A DNA stretch of 64,000 nt, from the NCBI GenBank assembly GCA_002914845.1, contig JXTC01000287.1, positions 259,628 to 323,627 on the forward strand, read 5' to 3'. Both the position numbers and the translations under genes were made by a program. The DNA is from Trema orientale (Eukaryota; Streptophyta; Magnoliopsida; Rosales; Cannabaceae). Of the stretch, positions 1 to 11,544 are shown in pieces. Under the pieces are notes generated by a model. The model was not told where the DNA came from, ran no database searches, and saw nothing but the letters and a program-made list of their open reading frames with translations. The stretch's first letter is position 1. Every line of letters begins with the position of its first letter.

Positions 1-27
1 TGAGAACTTAAAATAGCTGATGACATT

Positions 28-896
28 TCAATTTGATCTCTGCAAGTTGGATACAAAATTTGATGCAGCAAATGCAGCAGAACCCCCAACCACAGAGAGC
101 AAGACAACAGCAGCTTGAAGGGCTACCTCCCAAGGGTACTCCTCAGGCACAAGGTAAACAAACGAAGGACCCAAAACCAGTAACACCAAGCTGAGGGTCA
201 ACAATGCCCCAGGAGTTCCCGGGTCTGTAGCTGCAGATAGGATACCAAACTCCTCTGCCTTTGACAGCAGTCCCAGTTTTTCTATCGTCGACAGCGAGAG
301 TCCGAACTTCTCGGCCGCCGATAATAAGCCAGCTTTCTCAGCTTTAGTCAGTAGCTTCAGCTGCTCCACCCTTGTCAATAACTTCACTGGTGGGCTACTT
401 GTCAAGGGGCTGGTCCGGGGACCCTCTCCTAGAGGGAACACAGTTGAATTCTGCATTGTAATTGTAACCCATTTTAGTACAGGTAGTTTACTAACATATT
501 CCATGTTCTTGTTATGACAAATCCCATATGAGAGCTAGCAATATTGAACCAAAAAAGTACGATTATCACAGCTACATACTTGTTACCAGCATTGACTTTT
601 GCTCTAATCATATTTGGAAGGTGGTGACTGAACAAATTAACCCTAGTTCTTCTTTTTGGGTAAATAGCTTTCGTTGAATTACTTGAGTATAAAGTTATAG
701 AATCTATTGGTTTTTATCAAACATTTGGTAGCAAAAAAGTAGACACGGTCGAGAATGAACTGACCTTCTTGGAGCTAACAGTTCTATTAGCTGCCGGAAT
801 AGGCTTCTGGGTAGCCATGGATTTGATGAGTAGTGGGGAGAAAGAAGCAGAATTCTCTGTTATCGCAGTGTAGCCAAACAAGGCTTTAGCCGCCAT
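28..896 (-). CDS. RIQ1: RIQ1/RIQ2-type DUF1118 thylakoid membrane protein
   Basis: Two exons: 896-765 (44 codons, ends AAG|GT) and 450-28 (acceptor ATGCAG|AAT), phase 0, 184 residues. Exon 1 is rich in Ser and Ala and reads as a chloroplast transit peptide. The mature part has a leucine-rich stretch of repeated LLTKAEK / [11 protein letters not shown] helices, the conserved block [18 protein letters not shown], and two hydrophobic segments near the C-terminus before a short [10 protein letters not shown] tail. This matches the DUF1118 family; in Arabidopsis RIQ1 and RIQ2 are grana-enriched thylakoid proteins that affect LHCII organisation and non-photochemical quenching. The RIQ1 assignment rather than RIQ2 rests on the neighbours TOM5, GDPD6 and RPA70B, the set flanking Arabidopsis RIQ1. 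The gene is complete, although it ends 27 bases from the window edge. The start is the first ATG after an untranslated GA-rich leader. Family very likely; paralogue choice inferred. Confidence 0.9.
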
Positions 897-1120
897 TTTC
901 TCTCTCCTTTCTCTGTTGGGGGCCTTTTGGTGTGGTTCACAGAGGCTGAGAAAGTTTTGGGTTAGCTTGGATTAGGATCTCAGAAGCCACCCAACGGAAT
1001 GATGGACAAGAGGAATCATGGATTGGTTTCCAGATTTTTGGACTCCACGTGTCACTTCATGGCTGGTTGTTATGATTGGTGTGTCCTTCATCACCAAACA
1101 TCACTATTTAAGGGACTGTT
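897..1120 (-). promoter_or_regulatory. Upstream region of RIQ1 with a G-box
   Basis: Read on the minus strand, this is the leader and proximal promoter of the RIQ1-like gene. A perfect G-box CACGTG lies at 1046-1051, ATTGG (CCAAT) motifs lie near 1022 and 1076, and TTAAATAG, a weak TATA-like motif, lies at 1104-1111. G-boxes are common in promoters of light-regulated photosynthesis genes. No transcription start can be fixed from sequence alone. A 68-codon plus-strand reading frame here shows no protein family and is treated as chance. Confidence 0.3.
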
Positions 1121-1716
1121 TGGAGATTCACAACTTGCTTTAAGGTTCGGTTCAATTGTGGCTACGAAAAATGTGTTCCCATATTGGTACCTCGACAAAT
1201 CGTAAGAAAAATTTATGACCGGTAACTTCATTAACAAATAAACTACAAGGGTAAAATGCTCTTCACTAATAAAAAAGATTGAGATAATTACAAAAATACA
1301 TTCAAAGAATACTAATTTTACTCTCTTTTACACTTTTAAGTCTCATTATGACATATGGATTCCAAGTTGTTATATTATTTAAATATAATTATAGATAATG
1401 GGATCTATATATTAAGCAATGAGAAAAATAAAAAAGAGCATTTTTAGTATTCTTCTTAGTTAAAATGCTTAATTTATTTCATGATTTTCATAAATAACAA
1501 ATGTATCTTATTGAATTAGCAAATCGAACGAATTTTACTGGAATTTCTAATTTGATCCAAGTTGTCATAGAAAAGAAAATATTATTCTTACTCAAACTTG
1601 TAACCAAACAAATACCAAAAAAAAAAAAAATGTTGAGTTGAATAAAAATAAATAAATAAAGATAAGAAGGAGAATATTTAGTGAATAAAAATCTTATACA
1701 GTTTTTCTTACTAAAT

Positions 1717-2108
1717 AATTAAGGGTTGGTGGTACAAAGTCTTTGAATTCCATAAGCAGTGATTATTTTGTCCATGAACTAAATAAATATTAAAAAAAAG
1801 TTTTTGAATTAACCAATTAATGATAATAACGTCCTTTTTTTTTGTTAAAATTGAGAATTTTTCGAAAGAAATAAGAGGCATTCTCAAATACTAAAAACTT
1901 ATCTATAATTCTGAAGAAAAAAAAATATGTCACATGCTTTTTCTTTCATAAAATTTTTTACCATATTAATAGTTTTTTTAACAGAAAGAATGTTATTGTC
2001 ACAAATTAGTTAATTTAGAGATTTTTTTTGTAAGTCAATTTAGTTCGGAGACCAAATGATCACTATTTAAGGAATCCAAGACCTTTTAGTGCCACAAACC
2101 AATAATTA
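1717..2108. mobile_element. About 390-bp inverted-repeat element (foldback MITE)
   Basis: The left arm, from about 1722 (GGTTGGTGGTACAAAG...), is matched by the reverse complement of the right arm ending near 2105 over roughly 65 bases. Shared blocks include GTGATTATTTTGTCC-like and GAACTAAAT. The centre is AT-rich and non-coding. This is the form of a non-autonomous DNA transposon. No clear target duplication was found, so the edges are approximate. Confidence 0.5.
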
Positions 2109-2495
2109 AAGAGTAAAGATTGAGACACTAAAATTTTGCATAAAAATCTTACACTAGTAATATAGCATCATTTTTTGTCACATAACTTTAGTGTGATCTC
2201 ACTTTAGATAAGTGATTGAAATGTATGTCACATCATCTAGTATAAGTTTTTTATATGATATTTTGGTTCCGACCAAGTTAACTCTCGTTATCCTTTCATA
2301 TTCTTAATAAGCACTTGAATCATGAATTGTCTTATGATTCATCAATTATCTATCTGATTCTTTTTCTTTCTTTTTTTTTTTTTTTTGAAAGAACTACTCA
2401 NAATTTATATGTATTTATATTTTTCGAATTTAGATGTGTATTAAATGACTTCAGTATCATATATTTTATTATTTTATCATTTACTCTTTCATTTT

Positions 2496-2836
2496 AGGGT
2501 GAACTGCAAAAAAATACCTTAAAGTTTGAGTATTTTACAATTTAAACTCTGAAGTTTAGACTCCGCAAAATAATACCATGATATTAAGATTTTCTGAAAA
2601 TTAATACCATGAACTGACTTTTTGACCAATTTTAGTAATGAAAAAATAATAATATTCTCTATTAAAACTATATTAGTCATAATTATTCTCCTTATTTTTG
2701 AGGATATTATTATCTTTTACCACTTAAAGTAATTCAAAAAGTCAACCTAAAGTATTAATTTTTAAAAATTATTAATCTTGTAATATTATTTTACAGAGTT
2801 CAAACTTCAGGATTTAAATTGCAGAATACCCGGCCC
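2496..2836. mobile_element. About 340-bp long-TIR element
   Basis: The first about 130 bases (AACTGCAAAAAAATACC, then CTGAAGTTTAGACTC, then TTAATACCATGAACTGAC) recur as the inverted complement at the right end (GAGTTCAAACTTCAGG..., CTGCAATTTAAATCC reversed). Arms are imperfect but unmistakable. Non-coding, and similar in style to the other long-TIR elements in this window. Edges approximate. Confidence 0.55.
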
Positions 2837-2894
2837 TTCATTGTATTTTAAAAAATTTGTCTTTTATCACTACTCATAATTAAATGGAACTAAT

Positions 2895-2952
2895 TTGAAC
2901 ACCACACCAAGGACAGTAGGGCACACAAATAATAATTTGGTGTGGTGTTCAA
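2895..2952. repeat. Perfect 16-bp inverted repeat (hairpin)
   Basis: Arms TTGAACACCACACCAA at 2895-2910 and its exact complement at 2937-2952 flank a 26-base loop. It lies just before the readable LINE RNase H remnant. It may mark the end of a transposon or a foldback formed at the insertion. Confidence 0.7.
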
Positions 2953-4682
2953 ACAGAGACTTCCTTGCATGCTCTTTGGTCATGCTCTTTCATCGGATCA
3001 ATTTGGATGTCTAGTACCTCGTGGCCCAAATTGAAATCTTTTCATGGTTTTTCCTTCGCCAGATTGTGCTTGTATTCTGTTGTCTGGTGTGGTGCTTAAG
3101 GAGGTCACGGAATCATCTTATCTCTGAGAACCTGAGGCCACCCGCTGCTGATATTCTGGAGCTTACTAGTAGGATTCTTCATAGTTACCAATCCTGCAAC
3201 ATGTCAGTTATTCTTCCACCTAAGCCTGCTGTTGCAGTGGATTGGGTACCACCAAATGGTTGTCACTTAAAGATGAATTCTGATTCAGCTTTTTTGTCTG
3301 AAACTGGTGCCGCTGGTTTTGGTGTGGTGATTCGCAATGCCTCAGGTGAGGTGCTATACTTTGCTTCTGGTCCCCTGGCTGGTGTTTCCTCTGTCCTCCA
3401 CTCCATGTTGAACTCTGGGCGATTTAGGGAAGGATTGCTATTGGCTCAGGTGGTTGGATTTGTTGTACAGACCGTTGAAAGTGATTTCAAAGGGCAGTAC
3501 AAGCCATCAACTCAACAGCTGTGAATAGATTGGAAGGGGCTATTATTTCTGATATTGTTTCTCTGTTACCATCAGTTGGAGTTGGTAAATCCTGCAATGT
3601 TCCAAAAACACAAAACATAGAAGTTGTTTGCATCATAATTAAAAAACAGTTTTTGGTTTTTAAAAACAGAAAACTGTTCTCTGAGAATAAGTAAAGATGT
3701 TTGGCACTGTTATCTGAGAACTGTTTTTAAAAACAGAGTTAAAGAAAACAGAAAATTCAGATAACAATAAAATGTTATTTTCAAGCTGTTTTCTTACCCT
3801 TTTCTTTTTCTAAAAAATAAAATAAAAATTTTTTTATATGACTTTCATATATACATTTTCTTGTAACTCTCTCTTATTATTTTATCTCATAACTTTCTCT
3901 CTCATAACTTTCTCTCTCCTCACTTTCTCTCTCTTCATTCTCTTAATCCTCATTCTCTCTCATCACTTTCTCTCTCCTCATTCTCTCTCATCATTTTCTC
4001 TCTCCTTATTTTATTCTATCACTTTCTTTCTCATTATTTTCTACCCCTTCATTTTTTAATCACATTATATCTTTTTATTCTCTATTGCTACTTTGTTTTT
4101 TATAACTTTTTTTTTCTTTATATTCTATCCTCATGCATTCTTATCATTTTCTCTCTCTTGTGTGTTTTTGTTAGTTTTTTTTTCTTCTATCTTTCTTAAT
4201 ACTTTTTATTTCCTTATTCTCTCTTTTCAATTTCTCTCTTATTATTATCTTTCATTACCTTTTCTCTTGTAACTTTCTCTCTCCTCGTTCCCTTACTTGA
4301 ATTTATCTCTAGTCAATCGCTTTTGACTTTTTCTCTCTAAATATTTTTTTTATAATACAAATATGATTTTTTATATTTATATAATTTTTTTCCCTAAAAA
4401 ATATTTCTAGAAAATATTTGCCAAACACCCATTGTTTTCTGAAAACATTATAAAATAGTTTTTGTTCTCATTTCTGAAAGCACAACTCTGAAAATAAAAA
4501 ACAAAAAATAATACCAAACAGGCCCTATGCAACCCATACTCTAGCTCGTTTTAGTGTAGGTTCTGATGGTATTATCTGTGGGGATTGGGATAACCCTTCC
4601 CACTCGTATTTGTGATTTTTTTTTGAGGGATAACCTCAATTTTTAACACAAGTCCTCTGAGGAACCTTCTAGTCAAAAAAAA
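2945..4682 (+). pseudogene. LINE-type RNase H (RVT_3) remnant, interrupted
   Basis: A broken reading frame resembles the zf-RVT to RNase H end of plant LINE polyproteins. Around 2955-3060 it reads ALWSCSFIG then SFHGFSF. From 3115 it reads RNHLISEN, then HLKMNSDSAF, GAAGFGVVIRNASGEVLYF and TVESDF, the usual RNase H blocks, with frameshifts near 3100 and 3495. The frame resumes as AVNRLEGAIISDIVSLLP up to about 3600. It is then cut by a second element and continues at about 4526 with THTLARFSVGSDG, ending in a stop at about 4612. A short A-run after TCTAGTC near 4675 looks like the retroposon tail. Reverse transcriptase is absent, so this is a 5-prime-truncated, inactive copy. Confidence 0.65.
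3600..4525. mobile_element. hAT-like non-autonomous element inside the LINE remnant
   Basis: About 0.9 kb splits the RNase H frame. The right end, ATACCAAACAGGCCC, is typical of a common plant TTTGGTA-type terminus. The left end, near GTTTGCATCATAATT, is a degraded complement of it, and AAAACAG / CTGTTTT motifs repeat inside both ends. The core, about 3840-4330, is strongly pyrimidine-rich (repeated TCTCTCTC and CATTCTC). The hAT assignment comes from the terminus only, because no clean target duplication is visible. Confidence 0.45.
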
Positions 4683-4686
4683 TGGA

Positions 4687-5220
4687 GGGATAATAACAAA
4701 ACTATTCTTTGAGTTTTGATGAAATTATAAATGTATCTCTTTAGTTTTTGTAAATTACAAAAATATCTTTTTTGATTAGCAAATTAATACAAATTTTACC
4801 CCTATAGTTTATTAGGTCAAAATTAACAAATAAAATGTCAAAATTACCCTCATTTTAAACTTGTAACAAAAAAAATATTACTTAAAGAACAATAAAACAC
4901 AATGAAGAAAAAAATAGTGGTGAATGAAAGAGAAAAATGACCAAGAATAAAAAGATTTGGTGAAAAAAAGTCTTATATAATTTTTTCAAAGAAATTTTTT
5001 CATTTTTGTTGGCTATTTAATTGTATTTAGGTAATGGTATCTTAGTCATTTCAAAAAAAAAATTGTTTGTTACATATTTAGAGAAAGTGTAATTTTGACA
5101 TTTTGTTTATTAATTTTAACCTAATAAACTATAAAAGTAAAATTTGTATAAAAATTGAAAGAATATATAAAGCATTTCATCAAAACTCATGGAACATGGA
5201 TAATTTTTGTTAATTATCCC
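4687..5220. mobile_element. About 530-bp long-TIR element
   Basis: GGGATAATAACAAAA at the left and its complement TTAATTATCCC at 5210-5220 open a pair of arms more than 150 bases long. They share GAGTTTTGATGAAA, CAAATTTTACCCCTATAG and AAATGTCAAAATTAC. The middle (4870-5060) is AT-rich and non-coding. Partial relatives of one arm occur near 1490-1540 and 33120-33200. It ends about 290 bases upstream of the TOM5 start codon. Confidence 0.6.
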
Positions 5221-5511
5221 AAAAATAGAACTAATTTGGTTCCCGGAAAATAATAACAATAATAATAATAATTTATTGGTTGGTTGGTCTGTAAAAAGGT
5301 CAGTAAGAGAACCTTGCCTTTCCAGGACTACCCTTTCTTTTAACGATGTTGTGAGGATACAAAAAGGTTATTTTAGTAATTTCGAACAAGTGGCTCCTAT
5401 TAGCAAATCCCATCCCGGTCGTCATTCTCCCCGTCTCCTCCCAAAAACCCAAAACCCTAATCGAAATCCCAAGTGAAAACCCCTTTTCTCTCTCTCCCTC
5501 CTCGCGCGTCA

Positions 5512-6558
5512 ATGGCGGACTCTGTGGTTTCATTTGACAAGGTGAAAGACTTCTTGTACGCCCAGTACAACGACGATGAGAAGTGGGCCCACAACATGGT
5601 AATCTCTTTCTCCCTCTTCTCCTCCAATTTCAATTACCCTTTTTTTTTTATGGCTCCTTATTTCCTTGACAGTCTCGTTTGCTGAAGCTCTTGATTTTCC
5701 ATTAATGTCTTCATGTTGTTGATTTTCTCTTAAATCTCTTTATCACCACGAAAAATATCATCTTGAGAGGGAAAGAAACAAGTTGATTATATGTGTAAAT
5801 TTCTTGTTCCTATTAAATTTTAGGGGTTTAAAGCTCATTTATTTCTCTATATTAATCCAATACAAAAGAGGGTCATCTTTGATTTTGGGAAGTTGTGGGT
5901 TCTTTGTCCTGAATTAAGACATGGGTACTAGTTCTTTGTCCAATTCGTAACACTTGATGGGGTTGCTATGATCTAGAGAGATGGCACTGATGTGTGTATA
6001 TATATATAATATACATATATATATGTGTTAATGTGTATATATTATATACATTTTTTCATTTGTGTGTCAATGAATATAATGGCACTTGTGTTATTTTAGC
6101 CTCCGGGGAGGGAAATAAAGTTGGTCCTTTATCAGCTGAGATTGATTAAGGGCTTTATTATTTGGTGTAAGTAGATGTATTAGGAGAGATTTTGTGTTAA
6201 TTTTTAAATCTTTAGATATTTAACTGCATATTCAAGTAGTTGGGTGAACGGAATAACATTCGTTGGGGCAAAAACAAAGCTTAGGTTGGTACTCGGTGGG
6301 CATAAAGATACGTCGCTTTTCGTAATCCCGTGATTGTTTTAAAACTCTGGTTTATTCTCTGGTATAAGTATGTGTTTTTGTGTTTGTGGATATAAGGATT
6401 TATTTTTAGCATAGAATTGCAATGGCCTTTGGTTGAGAGAACAAGTTTTACTCAAATGTCTTTACATCTCTATTTCGCAGAAATTGCTGCGGGCTGTGGG
6501 GCTTTTCGCAGGATCAATAGTTCTGATGCGAAATTATGGTGATCTTATGGCAATATGA
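5512..6558 (+). CDS. TOM5: TOM5, small subunit of the mitochondrial outer-membrane translocase
   Basis: Exon 1 is 5512-5598 (29 codons, donor ATG|GTAATC) and exon 2 is 6481-6558 (acceptor TTCGCAG|AAA, stop TGA), phase 0, 54 residues. An acidic, soluble N-terminal part (FDKVKDFLYAQYNDDEKWA) precedes one hydrophobic helix, KLLRAVGLFAGSIVLMRNYG, near the C-terminus. This is the plan and length of plant TOM5, a tail-anchored part of the TOM complex that helps pass precursors to the TOM40 channel. The KLLRA.G.FAG..VLMRNYGDLM block is diagnostic. The start is the first ATG after a CT-rich leader. An overlapping plus-strand frame upstream and a minus-strand frame at 5300-5533 are shadows. Too short for ordinary gene callers, but well supported. 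Confidence 0.93.
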
Positions 6559-7559
6559 GGATTGATGGCTGTTCTTAGTTGGCTAGTTATTTTTGAAATG
6601 TAGTCTTTTGTGTTTCTCATATGGATTGAGCTGAAAATTCCATTTAAAACAGGTTTTCTGTCTTGTTTTCAGTTCTAGTGAAGAAAAAGATTTCCTTGTG
6701 TTCCATTATGCTATGTGCCAATGTTTTATACATGAATGAAAGGGTTTTGATTTTAGTTGCCGAATGGTCATAATATGTTTAGTCTACTGCCCAGATATGA
6801 ATCATTTTTATTCTTTGATAGATTCAAATTGCTTTTGAGATCTCCATTAGGTTTACCATATAACAATCTGATTGGGTGCTCAGTTTCATGTTTTTGAACT
6901 CGAAACCACATTCAGGCACGAAATACCATTATACTCTTCATGTTTATCACTATCAGGCATCCCAAGAACATTATTTGGTTGAAAAACTCCAAATAGTGTA
7001 TAGATTTGGGTTCACAATGGAATGAACTAATGTGATGGGTTATTATGAAATTTGTCCTCGTCAACTATTTACCTCGAGTTACATTTTCATCATATAGACT
7101 CATAGATACAGCAAATTAATCCAGGAAGGAAATGCTTATAATTGTTGATCTATTGATCCATTCCAACTGGTTTTCTATGTTATAACCCGTTGACTAAGAT
7201 GGTTTTATATTTCCTATTGAGATGCTGTTATTTAGTTTGATGGTTTTGTTTGACTTGATACTAGGGATTAATGCAGACGCTTTAACAAAACGAGCATTGT
7301 TGTTATAAGGCTGCTGCATTGGAATGTTGGTAGAGACGATCCGTCTCTAGTACAACGAATGATTGTGGCCCCTTTGAGGTGTCATCGGGCTTACTCTCTA
7401 GAGGTTTGGTAGCCAATAGGTTTCATATTCGAATCCCATGAGGACATTTGAACGAGCATTTTGTTCCACATACCTGAATGATTTGAGAATATAAAATGTT
7501 CAGACTATCTTCGTTTTTGTTTTCTCTGAATTAAACATTCATCTTAGACATGGGAGAGT
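6559..7559. other. Intergenic, no gene seen
   Basis: 3-prime flank of TOM5 followed by AT-rich sequence with no convincing reading frame. At about 7395-7435 a tRNA-like B-box motif, TTCGAATCCC, follows TTTGGTAGCC. This could be a SINE fragment, but no poly(A) tail or target duplication supports it. Confidence 0.5.
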
Positions 7560-8180
7560 AACTGGTTAAGATTAGCCGGATTAAATGGAAGAAAGATGAT
7601 GGTTACTGGTCGCCGGGAGTTGAAGGGTAACGGTAAGAGGAGCCCATTAAAGCCGATGTTATGAACTCTGCTAGACTCTAGGAAATGGCAGAAACAATTC
7701 AGAAACGACATAGAATAACGGAGAACACTGAAAATGACATCGAAAAAAAGAATTGGAAAAGTTGGTGACGTCAAAAGGTAACAGTTTTAACTAATAGGCG
7801 ATAGACGACATTAAAAACGACAACTACCGCAATGGAATCGGTTTTGATAAACGACGATTATATGAAAAATGATAAAGAAACGACAACATTCATAAAACGA
7901 CATAAATAGTTCCAAAACAAGGAGAACTAATAAAATTAAAAGGACAACAACATTTTACTTTTAATTTTTTCTTTTAATAAAGACAACAACATAAAAGGAA
8001 AAATAATATTTAAAAACAACAACCAACTTTAAAAGGGGAGCAGCCATAAACGACACGACGAGAACTTGGAAAACGACAGATGAATCGTAAACGATGAGAA
8101 CTTAAAAAACGAGGATATCCACATAAACGACATATACATCATAAAACGACGACAACATACATTCGAAAAAAAAAAAAAAA
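7560..8180. repeat. AAACGACA-rich simple-pattern region ending in poly(A)
   Basis: On the plus strand AACGAC or AAACGACA recurs well over a dozen times at irregular spacing, strongest between 7695 and 8160, along with ACAACAACAT motifs. The stretch ends in a run of about 17 A near 8167-8183. No reading frame explains it. The regular words and poly(A) end suggest a decayed satellite-like or retroposed sequence. Confidence 0.4.
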
Positions 8181-8239
8181 ACCTTTCAGAGGGAAAAAAA
8201 CAAAACAAAAACCACGTGGAAATTAAAAGTCATGATTAA

Positions 8240-8614
8240 TTTCACTTGTAGACCCTGAACTATAGAGCCAATTCAATTCGGTCCATGAATTTTAAAACTA
8301 TCAGTTTTAGCCACCCAAATTATGTTTCTGTGTTAGTTTTGCCTTTGGTCCTAAAACTAAACTTTCAAATATCTAGTTTTGGCCTTTGAAATAAGTTATT
8401 TTGCCCTAGTTTTGGCCTTAGAAAAATACCTTTGGTTCTTTCATTTAGTTTTGTCCCTTGAAGGCTTGAACTAGACTAGACCCTGAAAAATGTAAAAATC
8501 ACAACAAATGGACTAAAACTGAGACAAAAACGTAGTTTCAAAGCCAAAATTGGCACATTTCAAAATTTAGGACCAAATTACACATGACCCTATAGTTCAG
8601 GACAAAACTGAAAA
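8240..8614. mobile_element. About 375-bp TIR element
   Basis: TTTCACTTGTAGACCCTGAACTATAG-like sequence at the left is mirrored at 8590-8614 (CTATAGTTCAGGACAAAACTGAAAA), giving arms of about 27 bases with few mismatches. The inside holds repeated TAGTTTTGGCC / GGTCCAAAA words and no coding sequence. Confidence 0.55.
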
Positions 8615-9123
8615 TACCCCAACAATAACAACTAAAATCGACACACATTTAAAGGCAACGTCTAAAGGAAAAAAGAAAATGGAACGGAGTGATGAACAAA
8701 GAACCCAGAGGAATAAATACAGAAATAGTAATTTTTTTTTAGAAATATATATATTTTTACAGATTTTATTGGGAATGGAAATCCTACAACTGAACGTGTC
8801 ACAGATCCAACCAGCTTGAAGTTGAACGACCTTGATCTCTTGACCACATTGATATTCTCTTTAGTCTTTTGCAAATTGTAGGAGATTCTAGATGATGACA
8901 AAGAAAGTAAGGTTACGTGGCAATCCTTTAACATTGGTGAGTGAATCGTGACCGCTGATCCTGGGGTGTTACTATAGATAATACTAATTAATAATAAGTT
9001 ATACTTCTCCTTTCAATCAATAATAATGATAATAATAATAATACTTTCCTCAATTTTGCTTTCTCCATGAGTCTTTGTCTCCAATGGCCTTAAATCCATT
9101 ACATCAGTCATGGTAAAGGAGCA

Positions 9124-9231
9124 ATGTTTTTTCCTTTTCTTTTTTTTTAGAAAAAGGAAAGAAAGTAGTAATTGTTTATGTTTTTTCCTTTTCTTTTTTT
9201 TTAGAAAAAGGAAAGAAAGTAGTAATTGTTT
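9124..9231. repeat. Two-copy tandem repeat, 54-bp unit
   Basis: The unit beginning ATGTTTTTTCC and running through AGAAAAAGGAAAGAAAGTAG is repeated head to tail (9124-9177 and 9178-9231) with almost no change. Each unit is itself self-complementary (TTCCTTTTCT against AGAAAAAGGAA), so replication slippage on a hairpin is a natural origin. Confidence 0.8.
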
Positions 9232-9392
9232 TAAGTTTTAACTTATTTTATTTTCACTTTTTGAATAAGCACAAGTCTCATGATTTGTCAATTGATAAAT
9301 ATAATATTTTGTGAAATTTAAAAATAATGTACTAATTGAAAACAAAGTTCACTTGGAAGTTGGTATATCAGCAGGAAAAAGATAAGAAACAA

Positions 9393-9442
<50 letters not shown>
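9393..9442. repeat. (AAT)n microsatellite
   Basis: About 16 uninterrupted AAT units. Shorter AAT runs occur at about 12694-12740. Confidence 0.95.
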
Positions 9443-9445
<3 letters not shown>

Positions 9446-9717
9446 TTGGTATGAGAATTGAGATGTCTCTTATTTTATTCAGAAAAAAGAAATGTCTTTC
9501 GCTATTTGATTAAATAGTTTTTTTTTTTTTTGGGTCCAAAAGGAGTAAAGTTTGTTTTTTTCAGTTTGGGGATGAGCTATGAAACTGTGAGATGTGTGTT
9601 ATACGGTTCAATATGTATGAAAAAGCTCGTTTAACGTTAATAATTCTGTATTTGATGAATATATATACGTTAGCAATTCTGTATTTCATGGATATATATG
9701 TATACATATATATGGGT

Positions 9718-9890
9718 CCTAATCTAGTAGGTATTTTTTTTTTACCTACTCATAGATATTTTTTTTAGCCATTAGTTGAAAAAAAATAAATATTTATTAT
9801 TTAATGATTTTCTCTCTTCTTTTTATCATGAAAAAAACATGTGTGGCCAATTAAAACAATACCTATAAATAGGTATTAAAAAAAAATTCC
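9718..9890. mobile_element. Small MITE-like element, solo copy
   Basis: It opens with CTAATCTAGTAGGTATTTTTTT and closes with ATAAATAGGTATTAAAAAAA. The same ends and interior (TTAATGATTTTCTCTC, CCTATAAATAGG) occur at 28138-28545 and 31320-31727, where a second transposon sits inside. This copy is uninterrupted and shows the original, empty form. Confidence 0.55.
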
Positions 9891-10118
9891 CACAGAATTG
9901 GTGCCTTATATGTATATATATCGGAGCCTTATATATCAGCTAAATTTTCCCATTTCCTAAGCAACCAAATGATTTTGGTCGATCGATGTTTTAATATCGA
10001 ATTTGGAATTTCAAATCCAAAATCACAAATGTCAATAGTTTAACAATATTCATATGTCTTAGTCTGAGAAATATTCATACGTATTGAGGATGGTTTTAAA
10101 AGCTCATGATAAAAAAAT

Positions 10119-11374
10119 AGAGTTTATATCACATGCCCCGATTTTTCTATCGAGTATTAATCTATCAATCAGATTCCCGATTTTTTTTTGTAGTTTAGAT
10201 CCCTAATTTTACACATTCGTATCACTTCAGTCCTTTTTTTATATTTTCGTCTAATTCAACTGTTATCTAATAATTTTAATATTACCTGAGTCTTCAACCT
10301 TTACACAATGTCTCACTTAGGTCCCTATTCTTTATTTTGTAGCTTTTGACTCCTCAAATTTTCATTTTTGTAATATTTAAGTCTTTTTGAGTTAATTTTG
10401 AGTTAAAATCTAACTCTAATCAAACTGTACTAAATAAATTAATAAAAACTATCAAATTCAAAAGTAACACCAAAATGACTCAGTTAGATACCTATTAAAA
10501 TATATACCAAAACTACATATATTAAAACACAAATTTTTTGTATAAATTAATGTCCATTTGCAGAGAGACATTTAGACTATTTTTAAACGATTATGAATTT
10601 ATAAAATTACAGAAAATGATTTTCATGACCATTAAGAAGAAATCATCATTAAATAGTATATTTTTTTCTCTTGTTATATCCAATATGTACTCGATAGGTA
10701 TCCATTCATAAATATTAATTTTTGTATTATTAGCTATTATTATTATCAAAACCCATGATTTTCCATATTAATAATGTCTATTTGTTATTTAAGAAGTTTT
10801 TAAACTTTTTTTTTTATTATTTACGAGTTTTAACTAAAAAAAAAAAGTTGATGAGTTTATGAAATTAAAGAAAATGAACTTTACCATTATTGGTAAGGAT
10901 TCACAATTACATCGTACAATATTATTTGGTAGTATGAATTTACTAAAAATAATATTGTTTGGTAGTAAGAATTTACTAAAAATAATATTGTTGTTAATTA
11001 GATTATTTGTTTCAAAAAATACCTTATTGGTATTGAACATTCTGTTGGTAGTTTTCATTAATTCATTTAGAAAAATTTGATTAGAGTTAGATTTTTAACT
11101 CAAAAGGACCTAAGTGTTACAAAAATAAAATTTTGAGGAGTCAAAAGCTATAAAATAAAGAATATGGATCTATATGATATGTTGTGTAAAGACTGAGAAC
11201 CCAAATGATATTAAAACTGTTAAATAACAGCTGAATTGGACAGAAATATGAAAAAGAGACTAAAGTGGTATGAATGTGTAAGGTTGAGGATCTAAAAACT
11301 ACAACACAAAAAAAATTTGGGGAGTTGATTAATACTCAAGAGAAAGATTAGAGATTGCAGGTGACATAAACCCT
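10119..11374. mobile_element. Long-TIR Mutator-like element, copy A (about 1.26 kb)
   Basis: Terminal arms of about 290 bases are inverted copies of each other: AGAGTTTATATCAC at the left and the complement of AGGGTTTATGTCAC at the right. Both then carry GAGTATTAATC, TTACACATTCGTATCAC-like, CACTTAGGTCC and TAGCTTTTGACTCCTC. The A-rich flanks (AAAAAAT) are compatible with a target duplication of about 8 bases. The centre is AT-rich, shared with copy B, and contains no transposase. Overlapping short frames at 10834-11080 are chance. Confidence 0.7.
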
Positions 11375-11411
11375 AAAAAATATGATAATATCTAACTCAC
11401 ATTAAAAAGGC

Positions 11412-11544
11412 TTATCAATGAAAAGAAAAGTCCGAAACTGCCTTTTTTTCCACCTTCCAGATCTTATATTTTGAGGCCCTTTTATCAATGAAAAGAAAAG
11501 TCCGGAACTGTCTTTTTTTCCACCTTCCAGATCTTATATTTTGT
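11412..11544. repeat. 70-bp tandem duplication
   Basis: TTATCAATGAAAAGAAAAGTCC ... CAGATCTTATATTTTG occurs at 11412 and again at 11482 with only a few substitutions. Placed just outside element A; origin unknown. Confidence 0.8.

Noticed and set aside
999-1205. 68-codon plus-strand frame upstream of RIQ1
   Set aside because: No family likeness, and it overlaps the likely RIQ1 promoter with its G-box.
5300-5533. Minus-strand frame over the TOM5 leader
   Set aside because: Shadow of the CT-rich leader and first codons of TOM5.
7395-7460. Possible tRNA gene (TTCGAATCCC B-box)
   Set aside because: No acceptor-stem or anticodon-arm pairing could be laid out; at best a SINE or tRNA fragment.
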